In this document: piece by piece, positions 42,411-51,652 of the stretch
How the letters are laid out: every line of letters begins with the position of its first letter
Position numbering within the stretch: the first letter of the stretch is position 1
Assembly (NCBI GenBank): GCA_023426575.1
Contig: JAFAAL010000012.1
Coordinates: 62,001-126,000 of the forward strand
Origin: Bacillota bacterium
GTDB lineage: Bacteria > Bacillota > Clostridia > Saccharofermentanales > DTU023
Direction: 5' to 3'
Length of the DNA stretch: 64,000 nt
The notes under the pieces: generated by a model
The model's database searches: none
Seen by the model: only the letters and a program-made list of their open reading frames with translations
Told to the model about the DNA's origin: nothing
Made by a program: the position numbers and the translations under genes

Positions 42411-43970
42411 TTACTTGGCGTATTCGCTCGCTCGATATTCTCGGATCATCTGGACCTTGATCTGACCGGGATAAGTCAACTCATCCTCAATGCGCTTGGC
42501 AATTTCATGCGCTCTCAGAATCATCTCCTCATCTGAGACCTCATCAGGCTTGACGAGGACCCTGACTTCTCGGCCCGCCTGGACGGCGAAGACCTTGTCG
42601 ACTCCTGGGAATTCGGCGGCGATGCTCTCTAGTTTTTCAATTCTCTTGATATAAGTCTCTATGTTCTCACGGCGAGCCCCTGGGCGTGCAGCAGAAATCG
42701 CATCAGCAGCGGCCACGAGCTTGGAAATCATCGATGTGGCTTCAACTTCGCCGTGGTGAGATTCAATCGAATTGACGACAGCTTCAGGCTCTCTATACTT
42801 CCGCGCAATCTGCGCGCCTAGCTCGACGTGCGAACCTTCGAGCTCAAAGTCTATCGCTTTGCCTATATCGTGGAGCAGACCTGCGCGCTTGGCGAGGTTG
42901 ACGTCCAGATCGAGCTCGGCTGCAAGCATTCCCGCAAACTTGGCCACTTCAATCGAATGCTGCAAGGCATTCTGGCCATAGCTGGTCCTGTAACGCATCC
43001 TGCCGAGGATATTGACAAGTTCGGGATGCAAAGACATAATCCCCGTCTCAAAGACGGCCTCTTCCCCCGCCTCGCGAATCGCAACAGCAATCTCTTGCTT
43101 CGCCTTGTCGACCATTTCTTCAATCCTTGCCGGATGGATGCGGCCGTCATAGACGAGCTTTTCGATGGCGATCTTGGCAATTTCTCGACGGATGGGATCG
43201 AAACAGGACAAGATCACGGCCTCTGGGGTGTCATCGATGATGAGATCGACCCCCGTCAGGTGCTCAATCGTCCGGATATTACGGCCCTCTCGACCAATGA
43301 TACGCCCCTTCATCTCCTCGTTCGGCAAGCTGACGACAGAAACCGTCGCGTCCGAAACGTAGTCTGAGGCATATCTCTGAATGGACGTGACGATGAGTTC
43401 CTTGGCCGTGAGGTCAGCCTTCTCTCTCGCCTCTTCCTCCAGTGATTTCAAGAGGAGAGCAAAATCACGCTGATATCGCTCGCGTGCCTCAGAAATCAGA
43501 CTGTCTCTCGCCTCACTGAGGCTCATGCCAGCCAATCTCTCAAGTTCGGCCTGACGCTCTGCCTCAGCATTGGACAGATTGTCCTCACGTCTTTGAAGCT
43601 GTCTCTCCTTGTTTTGCAGGTGCTTTTCTCTATCCTCGTTCGCCTGTGCCTTGCGGGAGACTAATTCCTCGCGCTGCTCGAGACGCTGCCGCTCCTTCTG
43701 GAGCTCAACACGCTTCTCGCGCACCGCCTGGTCTAGATCCAGCTTGGCCTTGTGGACTTCTTCTTTAGTTTCGAGTAGGAGTTCACGTTTTCTATTCTCC
43801 CCGGCCTTGAGCGCTTCTGTTTTGGCTTCTTCGATGTCCTTTAAACTCTGCGCCGTGTTCTCAGCCAGTTCCTTGCCAGCTTTGCTGTAACCCTTGGTAA
43901 AATAGCTGTAGACGAATCCGGAGGCGAGGATCGCACCAACGATAAAAGCAATCAATATGTAAATAAACAT
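42411..43970 (-). CDS. rny: ribonuclease Y
   Basis: A 519-residue membrane-anchored endoribonuclease that starts decay of many mRNAs in Bacillota. One N-terminal membrane segment (about 1-22, MFIYILIAFIVGAILASGFV), a long charged coiled coil (about 25-200), a KH domain (MKGRIIGREGRNIRTIEHLTG), and an HD domain (LLHDIGKAIDFE). The ATG at 43970 has GGAGG 8 bases upstream; an in-frame GTG at 43979 is too close to that site. It is monocistronic: consensus promoter before and terminator after. Confidence 0.96.
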   Translation of the reverse strand: MFIYILIAFIVGAILASGFVYSYFTKGYSKAGKELAENTAQSLKDIEEAKTEALKAGENRKRELLLETKEEVHKAKLDLDQAVREKRVELQKERQRLEQREELVSRKAQANEDREKHLQNKERQLQRREDNLSNAEAERQAELERLAGMSLSEARDSLISEARERYQRDFALLLKSLEEEAREKADLTAKELIVTSIQRYASDYVSDATVSVVSLPNEEMKGRIIGREGRNIRTIEHLTGVDLIIDDTPEAVILSCFDPIRREIAKIAIEKLVYDGRIHPARIEEMVDKAKQEIAVAIREAGEEAVFETGIMSLHPELVNILGRMRYRTSYGQNALQHSIEVAKFAGMLAAELDLDVNLAKRAGLLHDIGKAIDFELEGSHVELGAQIARKYREPEAVVNSIESHHGEVEATSMISKLVAAADAISAARPGARRENIETYIKRIEKLESIAAEFPGVDKVFAVQAGREVRVLVKPDEVSDEEMILRAHEIAKRIEDELTYPGQIKVQMIREYRASEYAK

Positions 43971-44026
43971 ATCTATCACCTCCTATTTAATTTTCAAGTT
44001 GCTATCTGCCTTTCGGCTTGTATATC

Positions 44027-44055
44027 ATTGTATTGATGGGTCGTATTTCTGTCAA
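44027..44055 (-). promoter_or_regulatory. promoter of rny
   Basis: Reverse strand TTGACA (44050-44055), 17-base spacer, TACAAT (44027-44032). Perfect -35 box. A small GCC-GAAA-GGC hairpin lies about 10 bases further on in the leader. Confidence 0.85.
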
Positions 44056-44075
44056 ACATTTTCTGCGAGGTCAAG

Positions 44076-45077
44076 ATGACTAAGAGCCTCCTAAACTTTC
44101 ATTGCGAAGTGGCTAAAAGTGACGAGGGCATGAGTCTGCGCAAATATTTGCAGCAGCGCTTTGGCCTCTCCTCAACCCGCTTGAAGAGCCTTCGGCGCCG
44201 AGGTATAAGTCGTATTAACGGACTGCATAAACCGCTTATAACTATACTCCACTCTGGAGATATCATCGATGTGACATGCCCTGAAATCAGCGCACCTGAG
44301 CTCGATCTGGACGCCTTGGAACGGGCTTCTTGCCCTGTGGTCTATCAAGATGAGCACTATCTCCTCGTGAATAAGCCCCCAGGCCTCCTCGTCCACCCTT
44401 CGTACCAAGAGACACTGGCGATCACCACTCTCCTCAGTTCGGAGCCCCTCCACCCTGTCCGACGTCTGGACCTCGACACCTCGGGGCTCGTCCTCATCGC
44501 ACTCAATCCCTATGCGCACGAGCGACTGATTTTTTCAGAACTCGAAAAGCGCTATAGAGTGCTTGTCTACGGCCGCTTACCAGAGCGAGCCCTGAGCTTA
44601 TCCCTGCCCCAATCGCGCAATCCGAAACTGACTTTGCAGCGCATTGTCTCCCGTACGGGCCAAGTCGCTATAAGTACTTTTCGCGAATGGCAGTATTGGC
44701 CCGAGCACGAGATCTCTCTCCTCGATGTCGAGGCCCAAACAGGGCGCACCCACCAGATCCGCAGCCAGCTCCTCTATCTCGGCCTCCCCCTGCTCGGGGA
44801 CTGGCTCTACGGCGTCGAGGCCCTGGAGGCATACCTGGATTCGGGCGCCTTTTACTCTCTTGAGGCGCGCCTACGTGCCCAAGATCTCATGCGAAGACAT
44901 CAGCTCAAGACGCTCTCGAGCCACGGCTTCACGCGCCAGGCCCTCGATGCCGACCAGCTGCGTTTTAGAGACGTAAAAACTGGCCTAGTCCTTGATTTTC
45001 AAGCAACTTGGCCAGCTGACTTTCAGGCCTTTATCGATAAAAACGGCCTCGACCTAGCCCCTCGTCCTTCACTCTAG
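44076..45077 (+). CDS. RluA-family pseudouridine synthase
   Basis: A 333-residue forward-strand protein with an S4-like N-terminus (SLRKYLQQRFGLSSTRLKSLRRR), the catalytic Asp132 in HPVRRLDLDTSGLVLI, and QTGRTHQIRSQLLYLGLPLLGDWLYG. A C-terminal extension of about 60 residues (GFTRQALDADQLRF onward) is longer than usual. It is a paralogue of the reverse-strand enzyme at 39-40 kb; the target uridine is unknown. GCGAGG lies 5-6 bases before the ATG. Its stop overlaps that of fchA by 4 bases with no terminator between. Confidence 0.9.
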   Translation: MTKSLLNFHCEVAKSDEGMSLRKYLQQRFGLSSTRLKSLRRRGISRINGLHKPLITILHSGDIIDVTCPEISAPELDLDALERASCPVVYQDEHYLLVNKPPGLLVHPSYQETLAITTLLSSEPLHPVRRLDLDTSGLVLIALNPYAHERLIFSELEKRYRVLVYGRLPERALSLSLPQSRNPKLTLQRIVSRTGQVAISTFREWQYWPEHEISLLDVEAQTGRTHQIRSQLLYLGLPLLGDWLYGVEALEAYLDSGAFYSLEARLRAQDLMRRHQLKTLSSHGFTRQALDADQLRFRDVKTGLVLDFQATWPADFQAFIDKNGLDLAPRPSL

Positions 45078-45724
45078 TAAGACGCAAAGACCTCATAGAC
45101 TCTGGCCAGCACCTTGTCCTTGAGCTCATTGCCTCGATCTTTCTGCCGCTCAACTTGTTCTCTAGCATTCTTGACAAAAGCCTCATCCGAAACTCCCGGC
45201 ATATTGATTAAGACGTTAAAGTGAGCAGCGCCCAGACCTGAATCAGCCAAGAGCGCAGCACTACCGATGTCAGAGATACAATTTTTATTGCCGTGTTCGG
45301 CAATAAAGGGCAAGACCTCGAGAATTTCTATGATGGCCTGGGCGGTCGCGATGGGTACGGATGCACAGGCCATATTGGCCTCGGCCATCGCCTTCTTGCG
45401 CCGCTTGATCTCCTCCTCACTATCCTTGGGCAGTTTGATGGCAGCCATGACCTTGAGGAATGCTTCCGTATCTTCATCAAGCAATCTCAGTAGATTCTCT
45501 TGGAGGCGCTCTAAAATCCCACGCTTGCTGGAAAATTCCTTCTGCAGCTCAGGGTCTAGCTTGAGGAAGGCTTTTTTGCCTTCTGTCAGATTGATGACCA
45601 TAATGCCGAGGGCCGCAGCCTCAGCCCCGGCAAATGCGGCCGCCGAGCCCCCTCCTGGAGCTGGCGAATCACTGGCGGTCTCCTTGACGAATTCTTCGAC
45701 GGTCAGTTGGATAAGTTTTGACAT
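45074..45724 (-). CDS. fchA: formiminotransferase-cyclodeaminase domain protein (methenyl-THF forming)
   Basis: A 216-residue FTCD_C family protein that converts 5-formimino-THF to 5,10-methenyl-THF and ammonia. PAPGGGSAAAFAGAEAAALG (about 21-40) is the folate/active-site glycine-rich block; the rest is an all-helical fold (EAFLKVMAAIKLPKDSEEE). In vertebrates this is fused to the formiminotransferase; here FtcD is encoded separately 1.2 kb upstream. Last gene of the hut group; its product feeds FolD. Confidence 0.93.
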   Translation of the reverse strand: MSKLIQLTVEEFVKETASDSPAPGGGSAAAFAGAEAAALGIMVINLTEGKKAFLKLDPELQKEFSSKRGILERLQENLLRLLDEDTEAFLKVMAAIKLPKDSEEEIKRRKKAMAEANMACASVPIATAQAIIEILEVLPFIAEHGNKNCISDIGSAALLADSGLGAAHFNVLINMPGVSDEAFVKNAREQVERQKDRGNELKDKVLARVYEVFASY

Positions 45725-45747
45725 ATGGTTCTCCTTGCCTTCTGGCT

Positions 45748-46971
45748 CTAAAATTGGACTCTCGACTGAGAGACGATCTGTTCTCCGTTCTTCCAGACGT
45801 CTCTCACGAGATTTCGGCCGAATTGATAAATGAGTTCTTCTGGACTCTTGACATTGAAGATTGTAAGATCACAGTTCTTGCCTGCCTCGAGACTTCCGAT
45901 AGTCGCTTCGCGCCCAATGGCGCGGGCAGCATTGATCGTCACTGACTCTAAAATCTCTATAGGCGTCATCTTGTAGTTGAATGCAGCGATCCACATCGCC
46001 ATCTGCAGGTTCGGACATGGGCAAGAACCTGGGTTAAAGTCTGTGGCAATGGCCACTGTGACACCTTGCTCCAACATTTTTTGGGCAGGAGCATAGCGCG
46101 GACTCATCAGGTAAAAAGAGGTGGCGGGCAGTAAGACGGCCACTGTGCCACTCGCCTTGAGGGCGGGGATGTCCTCATCTCGAATCTCCATGAGATGCTC
46201 CGCTGAGATGGCACCAAGACGCGCCGCCTGACCTGCGCCACCGAGGCTGACGATCTCGTCAGCATGGACCTTGAGGCCGAAGCCAAGTTCCAGGGCACGC
46301 CGGCCAAGTCGCTCAGTCTCTTCCAGGGAGAAGATCCCTTCTTCGCAGAAGATATCGACAAATTCAGCGATCCCCTGCTCTTTGACCTGCGGCATGATGA
46401 CGTTTAACATCTCCTCGATATAGCCCTCGTGTCCGCCCTGGGCATCTGGAGGTGTCGCATGCGCTCCCATGTATGTGACGACGATCGTCATAGGAGTCGT
46501 CTCTTGCAGCCTCCGATTGACCTCGAGGAGCTTGAGTTCGCCTTCTAGGTCGAGACAATAGCCACTCTTGCTCTCAACTGTTGTCGTCCCATGTTCTGCC
46601 ATCACCCGGATCTGATTCAATGCTTTGGCATAGAGCTCATCTGCATCGCTCTTGCGACTTGCTTCGACAGTGGAGAAGATGCCCCCTCCCGCCTCGTGAA
46701 TCTCCATATATGACTTGCCCTCGAGCTTCCACTTGAGTTCATGAGCACGAGATCCTCCATGGACGAGATGGGTATGAGCATCGATGAGCCCTGGGCAGAG
46801 GAGATGGCCTCGATAGTCGTGAATGAGATGACTGTCGAGAATCTTCTGGGAAGGTAATCCCTCAACGACGTCGACAATTTTCTCCCCGTCGACAATCACG
46901 GCGCCATCGATCAGATTTCGCTCTGCCGTGGAGCTAAAGATCGCATCGCTCAAGAAGACGCGCTTAGTCAT
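45748..46971 (-). CDS. hutI: imidazolonepropionase
   Basis: A 407-residue amidohydrolase opening the imidazolone ring to N-formimino-L-glutamate, third step of histidine breakdown. The metal motif is DAHTHLVHGG (His66, His68); VHADEI supplies a further metal histidine, and ATDFNPGSCPCPN near residue 320 is the family signature with the metal Asp. It overlaps ftcD by 8 bases and lies 23 bases before fchA. Confidence 0.95.
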   Translation of the reverse strand: MTKRVFLSDAIFSSTAERNLIDGAVIVDGEKIVDVVEGLPSQKILDSHLIHDYRGHLLCPGLIDAHTHLVHGGSRAHELKWKLEGKSYMEIHEAGGGIFSTVEASRKSDADELYAKALNQIRVMAEHGTTTVESKSGYCLDLEGELKLLEVNRRLQETTPMTIVVTYMGAHATPPDAQGGHEGYIEEMLNVIMPQVKEQGIAEFVDIFCEEGIFSLEETERLGRRALELGFGLKVHADEIVSLGGAGQAARLGAISAEHLMEIRDEDIPALKASGTVAVLLPATSFYLMSPRYAPAQKMLEQGVTVAIATDFNPGSCPCPNLQMAMWIAAFNYKMTPIEILESVTINAARAIGREATIGSLEAGKNCDLTIFNVKSPEELIYQFGRNLVRDVWKNGEQIVSQSRVQF

Positions 46972-47881
46972 TTCCTGCCTCCGCCGGTGCTTCCAGCAGT
47001 CGATTTTCGATGACTTGCTCGGCCTTAAAGTCCTCGAGTTGCAAGTAATATTCGGCGGCGGCGAGGAGAGCTTCGGCGGGAGCTAAGCCGATGAGTTCAC
47101 TGCCAATGACATTGACCCCATAGCGTCTGGCCTCCATCTTGACCATCTCAAACGCTTGATAGATCGCCGATTTATGATAGTTGACCAAATTCATCGACAC
47201 CTGGACGATTCCACGGTCCTTGAGCTCGACACCCATACCCTTGACATAGCGCAGACCCCCGCCAATGTGTCGCACTTTTTTGGCGATGGCATCGGCCACC
47301 TCGAGATTCGAGCTGTCGAGATTGACGTTATAGGCCACGAGGGGCAAGCGGGCGCCGATGGCCGTGCAGCCAGCGCTCGGATGGACCTCGTGGGGGCCAT
47401 AATCAGGATACCAGTCGGGATCTTTGATCTTTTCAAAGAAACCCTCGAACTGACCCTTGCGGACAGTGGCAAGATTTTGTCTCTCCGCTCTCGTCGCAGA
47501 GCTCTCATAGAGATAGACGGGTATCTTCAGTTCGCTACCGACGCGCTCGGCCAAGCGCTTGGCCAGATTCTGGCAATCCTCAATACTGGCATTTTTTATA
47601 GGAATAAAGGGGACGACATCGGTGGCTCCCATGCGGGGATGCTCACCCTTGTGGACTCTGAGGTCAATGAGCTCAGTAGCGACCTGCATGGCAGCAAAGA
47701 GCCCCTCCAAGAGGGCCTCTTCATCGCCCATCAAGGTGACGACGGAGCGGTTGTGGTCGAGGTCACTGCTATAATCGAGCACCCGGAGGCCCTCTTGCTC
47801 TTGCAAGGGCTTGAGGATCTTGGCGAGGACTGCGGGGTCACGGCCTGTGGAAAAATTCGGAACGGACTCAATAATTTTCAT
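46964..47881 (-). CDS. ftcD: glutamate formiminotransferase (FtcD N-terminal type)
   Basis: A 305-residue enzyme transferring the formimino group of formiminoglutamate to THF, releasing glutamate. Signatures are ESVPNFSTGRD near the start, HPRMGATDVVPFIPI (about 81-95) and HPSAGCTAIGARLPLVAYNVNL. The cyclodeaminase half is absent and encoded as fchA. Located between hutH and hutI. Confidence 0.95.
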   Translation of the reverse strand: MKIIESVPNFSTGRDPAVLAKILKPLQEQEGLRVLDYSSDLDHNRSVVTLMGDEEALLEGLFAAMQVATELIDLRVHKGEHPRMGATDVVPFIPIKNASIEDCQNLAKRLAERVGSELKIPVYLYESSATRAERQNLATVRKGQFEGFFEKIKDPDWYPDYGPHEVHPSAGCTAIGARLPLVAYNVNLDSSNLEVADAIAKKVRHIGGGLRYVKGMGVELKDRGIVQVSMNLVNYHKSAIYQAFEMVKMEARRYGVNVIGSELIGLAPAEALLAAAEYYLQLEDFKAEQVIENRLLEAPAEAGND

Positions 47882-47898
47882 GAGGAATCTCCCTTCTT

Positions 47899-49452
47899 CT
47901 AGCTCTCGGCGAGCGTGGATGGCGTTGAATGAGGTATATGACTCATGACAGTTTCTAAGAAGTCACGAGATCTCAGCATCTCATCAGCTGCGACGAGATC
48001 TGGATAGAGGATGCGGTCAGCGGCCAAAAAGTCAATTTTGGAGCGAATCTCCCGATAGATGATCTCAGTTCCCCGCCCCAGTTTATGCCTGGGCAAGAGG
48101 TCAAGTGCTTGTGCTGCAGTCATCAGTTCAATGGCGATCACCTGCCGGGTATTGGCAATGACTTCCTGAACCTTGCGGGCAGCATTGCCACCCATCGAGA
48201 CGTGATCTTCCTTATTGGCCGAGGACGGGATCGAATCAACTGATGCAGGATGTGAGAGGATCTTGTTCTCGGAAACCAGACAAGCCGCCGTGTACTGAGG
48301 GATCATGAGGCCAGAATTGACTCCCTCAGACGCCACGAGGAAGGCTGGCAGACCGCCGGAGAGCTGGGGATTGACGAGTCGCTCGATGCGGCGCTCGGAA
48401 ATATTGGCGAGCTCGCTGACGGCCATCGCCAGGAAATCAAGACTTAGAGCCAGCGTCTGACCATGAAAGTTGCCCCCCGAGATAACATCATCGGCATCTG
48501 GGAAGACCAGTGGGTTATCCGTCACGCTGTTGAGTTCAGTCTGGAGGACAGTTCCGACGTATTGGAGAGCGTCATAAGTCGCTCCGTGCACCTGCGGCGT
48601 ACAGCGCAGGGTGTAGGGGTCTTGAACATCCCCCGTCCGACTATCGACATAGTCGGAGCCTTCCAGAAGTTCTCTCAGGAGCTTGGCGCTCAGGATCTGG
48701 CCGCGATGGGGTCGAATGGCGTGGACGCGCTCATCCAGAGCAGCCGTAATGCCGCGAAAAGCCTCAAAAGTCAAGGCCGCTGCAAAATGGGCATACGACC
48801 AGAGCGCCTCGGCCTCGCGCCAGGCCAAGACACCGAGCCCACACATAAAGGGCGTACCGTTGATAATCGCAAGTCCATCCTTGCCACTCAGGACCACGGG
48901 CGAGAGGCCATAGCTCTCCATGAGCTCGCGGCTTGGCCTAAAGTTCCCTTGTGCCCCTTCTGCCAGCTCCCCTTCACCGATGAGGCAGAGGGCGATGTGG
49001 GCCAGGTTTGCTAAATCGCCAGAGGCGCCTAGGGAGCCCTTTTCGGGAACGTGCGGGATGAGATCGTGATTCAAAAACGCGGCCAGCGTCGTCACCACCT
49101 CAGGACTGACACCCGAATAGCCCGAGAGGAGCGTGTTGAGTCTCAAGCACATGATGGCTCTCACCCGCTCTCGAGAGAGGGGACGGCCGACGGCACAGGC
49201 ATGGCTCAAGATCAGATTTTTCTGGAGCTGTCCATTGTCTTCTGCTGAGACCTTGACGCGAGAGAGCTCGCCGAATCCCGTGGATATTCCATAGATTGGC
49301 TTCTCTCCGTCGGCCAGGCGATTGACGATGCCCTTGGACGCATGGACGCGCGTCATGGCCGCTTCGGCAATGGCTATAGGGGCTCCGTAACTGATGGCCT
49401 CGACCGTTTCGGGGGTCAGAGAATGGCCATCGAGAATAATTGTCTTAGGCAT
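47899..49452 (-). CDS. hutH: histidine ammonia-lyase
   Basis: A 517-residue enzyme removing ammonia from histidine to give urocanate. Ala143-Ser144-Gly145 (GSLGASGDLANLAH) cyclise to the MIO cofactor. YGISTGFGEL and the SVDSIPSSANKEDHVSMG region are typical. ATG 49452 has AAGGAG 8 bases upstream. It begins 4 bases after the recN stop, so it is probably transcribed with the DNA repair operon. Urocanase (hutU), needed next, is not in the cluster. Confidence 0.96.
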   Translation of the reverse strand: MPKTIILDGHSLTPETVEAISYGAPIAIAEAAMTRVHASKGIVNRLADGEKPIYGISTGFGELSRVKVSAEDNGQLQKNLILSHACAVGRPLSRERVRAIMCLRLNTLLSGYSGVSPEVVTTLAAFLNHDLIPHVPEKGSLGASGDLANLAHIALCLIGEGELAEGAQGNFRPSRELMESYGLSPVVLSGKDGLAIINGTPFMCGLGVLAWREAEALWSYAHFAAALTFEAFRGITAALDERVHAIRPHRGQILSAKLLRELLEGSDYVDSRTGDVQDPYTLRCTPQVHGATYDALQYVGTVLQTELNSVTDNPLVFPDADDVISGGNFHGQTLALSLDFLAMAVSELANISERRIERLVNPQLSGGLPAFLVASEGVNSGLMIPQYTAACLVSENKILSHPASVDSIPSSANKEDHVSMGGNAARKVQEVIANTRQVIAIELMTAAQALDLLPRHKLGRGTEIIYREIRSKIDFLAADRILYPDLVAADEMLRSRDFLETVMSHIPHSTPSTLAES

Positions 49453-49456
49453 TTTG

Positions 49457-51148
49457 CTACTCCTTCTTATGCTCATTCTGCGCTTCTGCCAGAAGAGAAC
49501 TGGCCAGGGCGAGACTCTCGTCCATGGCGACTGTGCCACTGAGAAGCCGGGCAAGTTCTAAGAGGCGCTCATCTGGATTGAGAAACGTTGCGTGGCTTTG
49601 GCTTCTTTCTCCATCGTAATCCTTTTCGAGCAAAATGTGTGTATCGGCTCTAGCCGCGATGGCGGCACTGTGAGTGACGCATAGGACCTGCCTCTGGGCG
49701 GCTAGAACTTTGAGTCTCGCACCGACTTTGGCAGCCGTCAGGCCCCCGACACCCTGGTCAATCTCGTCGAAAATGAGGACAGGGATGTCCTTTTGCTCGG
49801 CAGCGAGCGATTTAATCGCCAGAATCAGACGGGAAGCCTCGCCGCCAGACGCCACTTGAGCCAGTGCTTTCAACTCTTCTCCTGGATTGGCATTGAAGAG
49901 AAAAGTCACGGCAAGCGATCCCGCAGCGCTGTATTTTCGCTCGGCTTGTGGCGAATATGATACAGCAAAGAGGGCCTCGGGCATGTTGAGTTCGCGCAGG
50001 GCCATGGTCATATCTTTGGCCAGGCGCTCTCCCGTTTCTTTTCGCTTCGCATTGAGTCTCTCAGACAGGGCGTCCATCAGGGTCTCCTGAGCCCTGAGTT
50101 CGCTCTCGGCCTCGTGAAAATGAGCCTCAGTGGCCAGGAGAAAATCACGGCGCTCGATGCTCTCTTGCAAGAAGCAGCTGATCTCCTCGAGACTGTCACC
50201 ATACTTGCGCTTGAGCTCATTAATGAGGTTTAAGCGCTCATGGACGCGCTGGGCCAACTCGGCATCTGCTGCGAGTTGATCCCGGATATCTGAAAGCTCA
50301 AAGTCAATCTCTTGAAAGCGCTCCGCCATGAGGCCCAAGTCCTCATAGATGGCGCTGAGACGCTTGGAAAAGCGGGCGGGATACTCAAGACTCGCCAGAG
50401 CCTCGGCCAGGGACGCTCTGAGTCCCCTCTCCCCCTCGCCACTCATGAGACTTGAAAAAAGGTCGAGGTCGGCATTGATCTTCTGCAAGGCAGAAATTTT
50501 CTTAGCCTGCTTTTGGATCTTTTCATCTTCGCCAGGACTGAGGTCTGCAGCTTCGAGTTCAGAAATCTGATAGTTTAAAATCTCAAGTTCACGCTCTCGC
50601 TCACGCGGATTCAGGCCAAGCTCACGAATGCGGGAGACGATGGCGCGTCTCTTCTGCACGGCTTCAGCCCACTCGGCCAGCAGTTCTTGCTGCTCTTGAT
50701 CCCCATAGGCATCAAGAAAAGCCAACTGCCTATCCGCCCGATAGATCTCTTCTTGCGCATTCTGACCATGAATGGCAATGAGATAGGAAGAGATCTCTTC
50801 GAGGACTGAGAGGTTGACGAGACGGCCATTGACCCGCGCCAGGCTCCGGCCATCTGCTCTGATCTCTCGGCTGAGGATCAATTCGGACTCAGAGAGGCCG
50901 AGCTCTGTCATGAGCTCAGTAGGCAAATATTTCTCAGGTGAAAAAAACAAGGCCTCCACTGTGGCCTTGTCTCTGCCGTCCCGAATGAGATCTCGACGCG
51001 CACGACGCCCCAAAAGAAGGCTAAAGGCATCGAGCAGGATGGACTTGCCGGCGCCCGTCTCGCCAGTGATGACGGTCAGGCCCAGCTGCAAGTCCAAATC
51101 TATTTTCTCAATCAGGGCAAAATCTCGAATCGATAAAGTTGCGAGCAT
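49457..51148 (-). CDS. recN: DNA repair protein RecN
   Basis: A 563-residue SMC-like ATPase acting early at double-strand breaks. Walker A ITGETGAGKSILLDA near residue 29-43; central coiled coil about 150-370; ABC signature VASGGEASRLILAIK and Walker B VLIFDEIDQGVGG in the last third. It follows argR by 18 bases, as in most Bacillota (nadK-argR-recN). Confidence 0.96.
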   Translation of the reverse strand: MLATLSIRDFALIEKIDLDLQLGLTVITGETGAGKSILLDAFSLLLGRRARRDLIRDGRDKATVEALFFSPEKYLPTELMTELGLSESELILSREIRADGRSLARVNGRLVNLSVLEEISSYLIAIHGQNAQEEIYRADRQLAFLDAYGDQEQQELLAEWAEAVQKRRAIVSRIRELGLNPRERERELEILNYQISELEAADLSPGEDEKIQKQAKKISALQKINADLDLFSSLMSGEGERGLRASLAEALASLEYPARFSKRLSAIYEDLGLMAERFQEIDFELSDIRDQLAADAELAQRVHERLNLINELKRKYGDSLEEISCFLQESIERRDFLLATEAHFHEAESELRAQETLMDALSERLNAKRKETGERLAKDMTMALRELNMPEALFAVSYSPQAERKYSAAGSLAVTFLFNANPGEELKALAQVASGGEASRLILAIKSLAAEQKDIPVLIFDEIDQGVGGLTAAKVGARLKVLAAQRQVLCVTHSAAIAARADTHILLEKDYDGERSQSHATFLNPDERLLELARLLSGTVAMDESLALASSLLAEAQNEHKKE

Positions 51149-51166
51149 GCGGGACTCTAATTCAGT

Positions 51167-51652
51167 CTATTCTTCAAGCTCAGCTTCGATTTCTAAGTTA
51201 GCCAACTTCCGAAGTTCGACACAGAGGGACTTTGCGGCGGCATTATCCACTGTGGCGATAAAAATCGTATCATCCCCTGCGAGAGAGGCCAGCAGTTCCT
51301 CTAGGTGCATAGAATCAAGAGCCGCTGCTGCCGCCTGGGCCATGCCTGGCAGCGTCTTGGCGACGACGAAGTTGCTGGCGATTTCAAGATTGGTAATCGC
51401 CTCAGTAAACACCTTCATCAGACGTCCAGAAGCTCCCTCCCCGCTCTTGTTCATGGGAATGTACTTCTGTTCACCACTGGCTGTGGCCACCTTGATGATG
51501 CCGAGTTCCTTGATGTCTCTCGAAACAGTTGCCTGGGTGACCTCGAGTCCCTCAGCCTTGAGGGCCTCGACGAGTTCCTCCTGTGTGCTGATGTTCTGAT
51601 TGCGCACAATCTGGAGAATACGATTTTGTCTTGGATTCTTGGATGCTCTCAC
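51167..51652 (-). CDS. argR: arginine repressor ArgR
   Basis: A 161-residue regulator with an N-terminal winged helix (VEALKAEGLEVTQATVSRDIKEL) and a C-terminal oligomerisation/arginine-binding domain with SLAGDDTIFIATVDNA. It represses arginine synthesis or activates catabolism when arginine is high. The start is the GTG at 51652, overlapping the nadK stop as GTGA. The gene order nadK-argR-recN is standard and does not itself indicate arginine genes nearby. Confidence 0.93.
   Translation of the reverse strand: MRASKNPRQNRILQIVRNQNISTQEELVEALKAEGLEVTQATVSRDIKELGIIKVATASGEQKYIPMNKSGEGASGRLMKVFTEAITNLEIASNFVVAKTLPGMAQAAAAALDSMHLEELLASLAGDDTIFIATVDNAAAKSLCVELRKLANLEIEAELEE

Noticed and set aside
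47156..47902. Forward open frame of 248 codons opposite ftcD
   Set aside because: Shadow of ftcD; no family resemblance.
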